From JAGQTE01 sp964648005 (GTDB lineage Bacteria; Actinomycetota; Acidimicrobiia; Acidimicrobiales; Acidimicrobilacustridaceae), in NCBI GenBank assembly GCA_964648005.1, contig CAZYKR010000069.1, positions 1 to 17,000 of the forward strand: a stretch of DNA of 17,000 nt, given 5' to 3'. Position numbers and translations under genes: made by a program. The notes under the pieces are model-generated. The model had not been told where the DNA came from. It was given only the letters and a program-made list of their open reading frames with translations, and searched no databases. Below are positions 14,014 to 17,000 of this stretch, one piece after another. Position 1 is the stretch's first letter. Each line of letters starts with the position of its first letter.

Positions 14014-14019
14014 TAAGGT
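14014..14019 (+). promoter_or_regulatory. -10 element TAAGGT of the efe operon
   Basis: TAAGGT lies 39 bases before the GTG at 14059 and would give a leader of about 33 bases that includes the GGGAGGA ribosome binding site at 14049-14055. A weak -35-like TAGGCA at 13991-13996 has 17-base spacing and sits within the iron box. Confidence 0.5.
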
Positions 14020-14058
14020 CACTCGGTACTGGCCGTCTGCCGTTCCGTGGGAGGACTC

Positions 14059-15012
14059 GTGAGGAAGCACCTGGTCGCCATCGCGCTCATCAGCGCCGGA
14101 GGTCTCGTCGCCGCCGGTTGCAGCTCCGACGACGGCGCCACCGTGCGCGACATCGGCGGCACCACGCCGTCGGGCTCGGGATCAGGGTCGGGCTCGGGTT
14201 CGGGCTCGGGTTCCGGCTCGGGGTCGGCGTCGGGCATCTCGACGGACTCGATGGCCTCATCGACCGACAACGCCGCCGTGGCGGAGGCCGTGACGCAGTA
14301 CCGCACCTACGTCCTCGACCAGATCGACAGCTCGGTCGACGGCACGGCCGCCATGGTCGCAGCGCTCGAGGCAGGTGACGTCGAGGCCGCCAAGGCGGCC
14401 TACGCACCGTCGCGCCAGGGCTGGGAGCGCATCGAACCGATCGCCGGGCTCGTCGAGGCGTTCGACGGCCGCATCGACGCCCGCGTCGACGACTTCGCCG
14501 ACGAGAACGATCCCGAGTTCACCGGCTGGCACCGCGTGGAGTACCTGCTGTGGGAGCAGAACGACGCCGCCGCGGCGCTGCCGTTCGCCCAGGAGTTGCT
14601 GACCGAGCTGCAGTCGCTGCGTGCCGAGGCCGAGCAGCTCGAGATCCCGCCGGCGGCGATGGCCGTGGGCGCCTCGGAGCTGATCGAGGAGGTGTCCACC
14701 GGCAAGATCACCGGCGAGGAGGACCGCTACTCGCACACCGACCTGTGGGACCTCGCCGCCAACGTCGAGGGTTCTGCCTACGCCCTCGACTTGCTGCGCC
14801 CCGCACTGAGCGAAGCCGACCCGGACCTGCTGGCCGAGATCGACGCCGGCTTCGCCGAGGTCGACGCCGTACTCGTCACCTACGAGGCGGGCGACGGCTA
14901 CGTCGCCTTCACGGAGGTGTCACAGGCCGACATCGACAAGCTGAAGACCTCGACCGCCTCGCTGTCCGAACACCTGTCCCAGGTGGCAGGCGCCCTCGGC
15001 CTCGAAGGCTGA
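14059..15012 (+). CDS. efeO: EfeO/EfeM-type imelysin-domain iron-uptake lipoprotein
   Basis: A 317-residue exported lipoprotein of the M75/imelysin family, which binds iron outside the membrane for EfeUOB-type uptake. The signal peptide ends LVAAGC with Cys21 as the lipid site. Residues 38-59 are a pure Gly-Ser linker. The imelysin domain follows (about 75-315) with the HxxE metal motif, His158 to Glu161 in GWHRVEYLLW, and a second conserved block DRYSHTDLWDLAANVEG. The cupredoxin domain found in Escherichia coli EfeO is absent, so this is the shorter EfeM-like form. The GTG at 14059 is chosen because GGGAGGA precedes it; an in-frame GTG at 14047 would destroy that site's use. It is followed four bases later by efeB. 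An iron box precedes the promoter. Confidence 0.9.
   Translation: MRKHLVAIALISAGGLVAAGCSSDDGATVRDIGGTTPSGSGSGSGSGSGSGSGSGSASGISTDSMASSTDNAAVAEAVTQYRTYVLDQIDSSVDGTAAMVAALEAGDVEAAKAAYAPSRQGWERIEPIAGLVEAFDGRIDARVDDFADENDPEFTGWHRVEYLLWEQNDAAAALPFAQELLTELQSLRAEAEQLEIPPAAMAVGASELIEEVSTGKITGEEDRYSHTDLWDLAANVEGSAYALDLLRPALSEADPDLLAEIDAGFAEVDAVLVTYEAGDGYVAFTEVSQADIDKLKTSTASLSEHLSQVAGALGLEG
14170..14235 (+). repeat. Six-base microsatellite coding a Gly-Ser linker in the efeO-like gene
   Basis: Eleven TCGGGN/TCNGGN six-base units run in frame and code Ser-Gly pairs (residues 38-59; one Ala interrupts near the end). Slippage would change the tether length in two-residue steps without breaking the gene. 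Confidence 0.85.
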
Positions 15013-15016
15013 GCCG

Positions 15017-16270
15017 ATGAGCACCGTGTCACGTCGGGCGCTGCTCGGCGGAGCCGGTGCACTGGCGATCGGGGCCGTCGCCGGATGCTCGTCCGGCAAC
15101 GACGGCGCCACCACGACCGCCGGCGGCACCACGGGAGCGGACCCGGCCAGCGCCCCGTCGCAGCACCTCCCCTTCTACGGCCCGCACCAGGTCGGCGTCA
15201 CGGCCCAGCACCAGCCGCAGTCGTTGATGGCGGCCTTCGACGTCGTCGGGGCCGATCGCGACGAGCTGCGCGCCACGTTCGAGACGCTGACCGAGGAGTC
15301 GGCCCGCCTGATGAGCGGCGAGCCGTACCCCGAGCGCGACCCGTCCTATCCCCCGCTGCACACCGGCCACGTCGGGAACCCGGCCCCGCCGGCGGACCTG
15401 TCGATCGTCGTGTCGGTCGGAGCGTCGCTGTTCGACGACCGGTTCGGCCTGGCCGATCGGCGGCCGATCGAGCTGCGCCAGATGCCGTTCCTGGCCAACG
15501 ACCGGCTCGACCCGGCCCGGTCACATGGCGACGTGCTGGTGACGATCGCCAGCACCAGTCAGGACATGAACCTGTTCGCCCTGCGCCAGCTGATGCGCGC
15601 CACCCGCTCCACCCTCACGCTGCACTGGATGCTCGACGGGTTCACCCGGCGCACGGAGGCCGAACCGGGCGGTGCCGGCGTGCGCAACCTCATGGGCTTC
15701 GTCGACGGCACGGTCAACCCGGACGTCACGTCGACGAACGAGCTCGACGAGCTGGTGTGGGTCGGCTCCGGCGACGGCGAGCCCGCCTGGGCGATCGGCG
15801 GGACCTACCAGGTGGTGCGGACCATCCGGATGCGCGTCGAGTTCTGGGACCGCGTGCGGCTGTCCGAGCAGGAGGCCCTCATCGGGCGCCGCAAGCGCGA
15901 CGGCGCGCCGCTCGACGGCGAGCGCGAGCTCGACGAGCCGGACTTCGCCGCCGACCCCGACGGGGACGTCACGCCGCTGTCGGCCCACATCCGCCTGGCC
16001 AACCCCCGCACGCCGGAGGTCGCCGGGCAACGGATCCTGCGGCGGGGGTTCAGCTACTCGCGCGGCTTCGACGGCGCCGGCCAACTCGACCAGGGCCTGC
16101 AGTTCGTGTCGTACCAGCGCAGCATCGACCGGCAGTTCATGCCGATCATCGAACGCCTCGACGGCGAGCCGTTGGAGGAGTACCTGCTGCCCGAGGGCGG
16201 CGGGTTCTTCTTCGTGCTGCCGGGCGTCGCCGACGAGGGACGCTCGTTCGGCGACGGCCTGTTCAACTGA
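15017..16270 (+). CDS. efeB: EfeB-type DyP heme peroxidase, Tat-exported and probably lipid-anchored
   Basis: A 417-residue dye-decolorising peroxidase of the EfeB group, the heme enzyme that works with EfeO in iron acquisition. The Tat signal has SRRALLGG at 5-12. The DyP motif GFVDG is at 227-231 with distal Asp230; the proximal heme ligand is His324 in SAHIRLANPR; the distal Arg is among Arg342/Arg343 in RILRRGFSYSR. The C-terminal FFFVLPGV is also typical. The signal peptide ends VAGC (21-24), a good lipobox, so the enzyme may be a Tat lipoprotein, unlike soluble E. coli EfeB. The ATG at 15017 follows the efeO stop by four bases, with GAAGG about eight bases upstream. Co-transcribed with efeO under the iron box. 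Its stop is six bases from the convergent lipoprotein stop. Confidence 0.92.
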   Translation: MSTVSRRALLGGAGALAIGAVAGCSSGNDGATTTAGGTTGADPASAPSQHLPFYGPHQVGVTAQHQPQSLMAAFDVVGADRDELRATFETLTEESARLMSGEPYPERDPSYPPLHTGHVGNPAPPADLSIVVSVGASLFDDRFGLADRRPIELRQMPFLANDRLDPARSHGDVLVTIASTSQDMNLFALRQLMRATRSTLTLHWMLDGFTRRTEAEPGGAGVRNLMGFVDGTVNPDVTSTNELDELVWVGSGDGEPAWAIGGTYQVVRTIRMRVEFWDRVRLSEQEALIGRRKRDGAPLDGERELDEPDFAADPDGDVTPLSAHIRLANPRTPEVAGQRILRRGFSYSRGFDGAGQLDQGLQFVSYQRSIDRQFMPIIERLDGEPLEEYLLPEGGGFFFVLPGVADEGRSFGDGLFN

Positions 16271-16276
16271 GCGTGC

Positions 16277-16813
16277 TCAGAGCTTCGCCTCGACGTCGCT
16301 GCGCATCTGGTCGAGCCCGTTGAGGAAGTCGTCCCACGCCGTCTGCGCCTCGGACGACAGGTTGGCCTTCGTCTCCTGGTAGGTCGAACGTAGGTCGTCG
16401 GCGCCGGCCTTGAAGTCGGACCAGTCCGAGCGGAAGTTGGCCTCCATCGTCGAGGCGCCACCGTCGATGTCGCTCTTGACCTGCTCCCAGTCGGCCTTGA
16501 AGTCGGTCCAGGCGGTGTCGAGCTCGCTCGAGGCGTCGCTCTTGGCGGTCGAGAGGTTGGACTCGAGGGTGTCCAGCTCGCTCTGGAAGTCGGACTTGAG
16601 CTGCCCGAGCTCGTTCGACAGGTCGTCCTTGAGCGACGACGCCGAGTCCTGCAGCTGCGAACCGGCGTTGTCGACCTTGTCCTGGAGCTGCGAGCCGGCG
16701 TTGTCGACGCGGTCCTGGAGCTGGGACTTCTGCTCCTCGGAGCAGGCGGCGAGCCCGATAGGCAGCGCAAGCGCTGCAGCAGTGGCGGCAAGGACACGAG
16801 TGCGAGTCGTCAT
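16277..16813 (-). CDS. Lipoprotein composed of 11-residue (hendecad) helical repeats
   Basis: A 178-residue product with a signal peptide ending IGLAAC (Cys24). From residue 30 to 172 the chain divides into thirteen 11-residue units without a gap, starting with SQLQDRVDNAG and SQLQDKVDNAG. Hydrophobic residues recur near positions 3, 6 or 7 and 10, and the rest is rich in Asp, Ser, Glu and Lys, with late Trp residues (AW, DW). Hendecad patterns form long straight helices, as in right-handed coiled coils and late-embryogenesis-abundant-like proteins. It is probably a long extracytoplasmic helix tethered to the membrane. I recognise no named family. No ribosome binding site precedes the ATG; a weak TAGAAA lies six bases upstream. 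It follows an acyl-CoA dehydrogenase by 42 bases, with no obvious functional link. Confidence 0.82.
   Translation of the reverse strand: MTTRTRVLAATAAALALPIGLAACSEEQKSQLQDRVDNAGSQLQDKVDNAGSQLQDSASSLKDDLSNELGQLKSDFQSELDTLESNLSTAKSDASSELDTAWTDFKADWEQVKSDIDGGASTMEANFRSDWSDFKAGADDLRSTYQETKANLSSEAQTAWDDFLNGLDQMRSDVEAKL
16649..16724 (-). repeat. 33-base tandem repeat within the hendecad lipoprotein gene
   Basis: Two 33-base units (16649-16681 and 16682-16714) differ at only a few bases, and a partial third begins at 16715. Each codes one 11-residue unit (D-x-VDNAGSQLQ, read in the gene's direction). This looks like recent unit duplication and supports growth of the protein by whole-repeat steps. 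Confidence 0.8.
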
Positions 16814-16822
16814 GGAGGCTTT

Positions 16823-16887
16823 CTACCCGATGCGCGTGCCGGACAGCGCTCGGGACTACTCGATGCGCATGCCGGAGAGCGCACGGG
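16823..16887 (-). repeat. 33-base tandem duplication of the acyl-CoA dehydrogenase 3' end
   Basis: Bases 16856-16887 (last codons and stop of the dehydrogenase) are repeated at 16823-16854 with 4 mismatches in 32 and a period of exactly 33. Read on the minus strand, the first copy ends ALSGMRIE-stop, and the second copy continues in frame as SRALSGTRIG-stop. The second copy fills the gap before the lipoprotein start. Confidence 0.85.
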
Positions 16888-17000
16888 CGATGACGAGCTG
16901 CTGGATCTGCTCGGTGCCCTCGAAGATGTCCATGATCTTGGCGTCGCGATGCCAGCGCTCCACCGGATACTCCCGGGTGTAGCCGTAGCCGCCGAGGATC
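16856..17000 (-). CDS. Acyl-CoA dehydrogenase, C-terminal fragment (runs off window)
   Basis: Only the last 47 codons are present. They read ILGGYGYTREYPVERWHRDA, then KIMDIFEGTEQIQQLVIARA, then LSGMRIE and stop. This is the canonical C-terminus of acyl-CoA dehydrogenases, flavoenzymes that oxidise acyl-CoA to enoyl-CoA in beta-oxidation. The Glu in FEGTEQIQ matches the catalytic base of medium-chain acyl-CoA dehydrogenase (Glu376), and GGYGY is the flavin-side motif. Chain-length specificity cannot be judged from this fragment. The stop codon lies within a 33-base tandem duplication, so a second in-frame stop follows eleven codons later. The body of the gene lies to the right of the window. 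Confidence 0.93.
   Translation of the reverse strand, partial: ILGGYGYTREYPVERWHRDAKIMDIFEGTEQIQQLVIARALSGMRIE

Overview
The window reads as a compact, high-GC (about 70% by eye) actinobacterial chromosome segment. The gene set fits Actinomycetota: a class E-type sortase, a Septum_form-like lipoprotein, an NDMA-dependent-type alcohol dehydrogenase, a class II aldolase/adducin protein, paired enoyl-CoA hydratases and an EfeO/EfeB pair under an IdeR/DtxR-like box. The style (many leaderless starts, almost no intergenic DNA, a ccmAB heme-export pair) makes Acidimicrobiia my best guess, but that is inference. No rRNA, tRNA, CRISPR array, insertion sequence or phage gene is visible. No stretch over 300 bases lacks a gene; the longest gap is the 133 bp at 13926-14058, which holds two promoters and an iron box.

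Layout. 1-752 (minus): start of ccmB and complete ccmA, cytochrome c maturation. 781-2339 (plus): sortase translationally coupled to a cysteine-containing lipoprotein. 2356-3860 (minus): two coupled crotonase-fold proteins that have lost one or both catalytic glutamates. 3920-4528 (plus): a bitopic membrane protein with a Glu-Pro-rich linker. 4485-5696 (minus) and 5724-7003 (plus): a GH63-like glycosidase divergent from a GT4-type glycosyltransferase, which is coupled to a two-helix membrane protein. 7048-8811 (plus): zinc alcohol dehydrogenase, then a TetR regulator with a palindrome over its own promoter. 8794-10563 (minus) and 10608-12665 (plus): divergent envelope genes, a GT-C-like polytopic protein and an acyltransferase-3/SGNH O-acyltransferase. 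12646-13925 (minus): an adducin-type aldolase-fold protein coupled to a protein built of 13-residue repeats. 14059-16270 (plus): efeO-like and efeB, both predicted lipoproteins, with no efeU permease here. 16277-17000 (minus): a lipoprotein made of 11-residue repeats and the end of an acyl-CoA dehydrogenase whose 3' tail is tandemly duplicated.

Two genome-wide themes stand out. First, most transcription-unit heads carry a TANNNT -10 element exactly 6-7 bases (9-12 in three cases) before the start codon, with no Shine-Dalgarno, which implies leaderless transcripts; internal cistrons and the efe operon use ordinary ribosome binding sites instead. Second, all five convergent gene pairs abut or overlap (gaps of 6 and 16 bases; overlaps of 18, 20 and 44 bases) with no hairpin terminator between them.

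I see no single locus that is clearly a new multi-gene system. The most unusual items are the bidirectional ccmA/sortase promoter sharing one TA step, the repeat proteins at 12646-13161 and 16277-16813, the duplicated acyl-CoA dehydrogenase tail, and the crotonase pair lacking catalytic glutamates.
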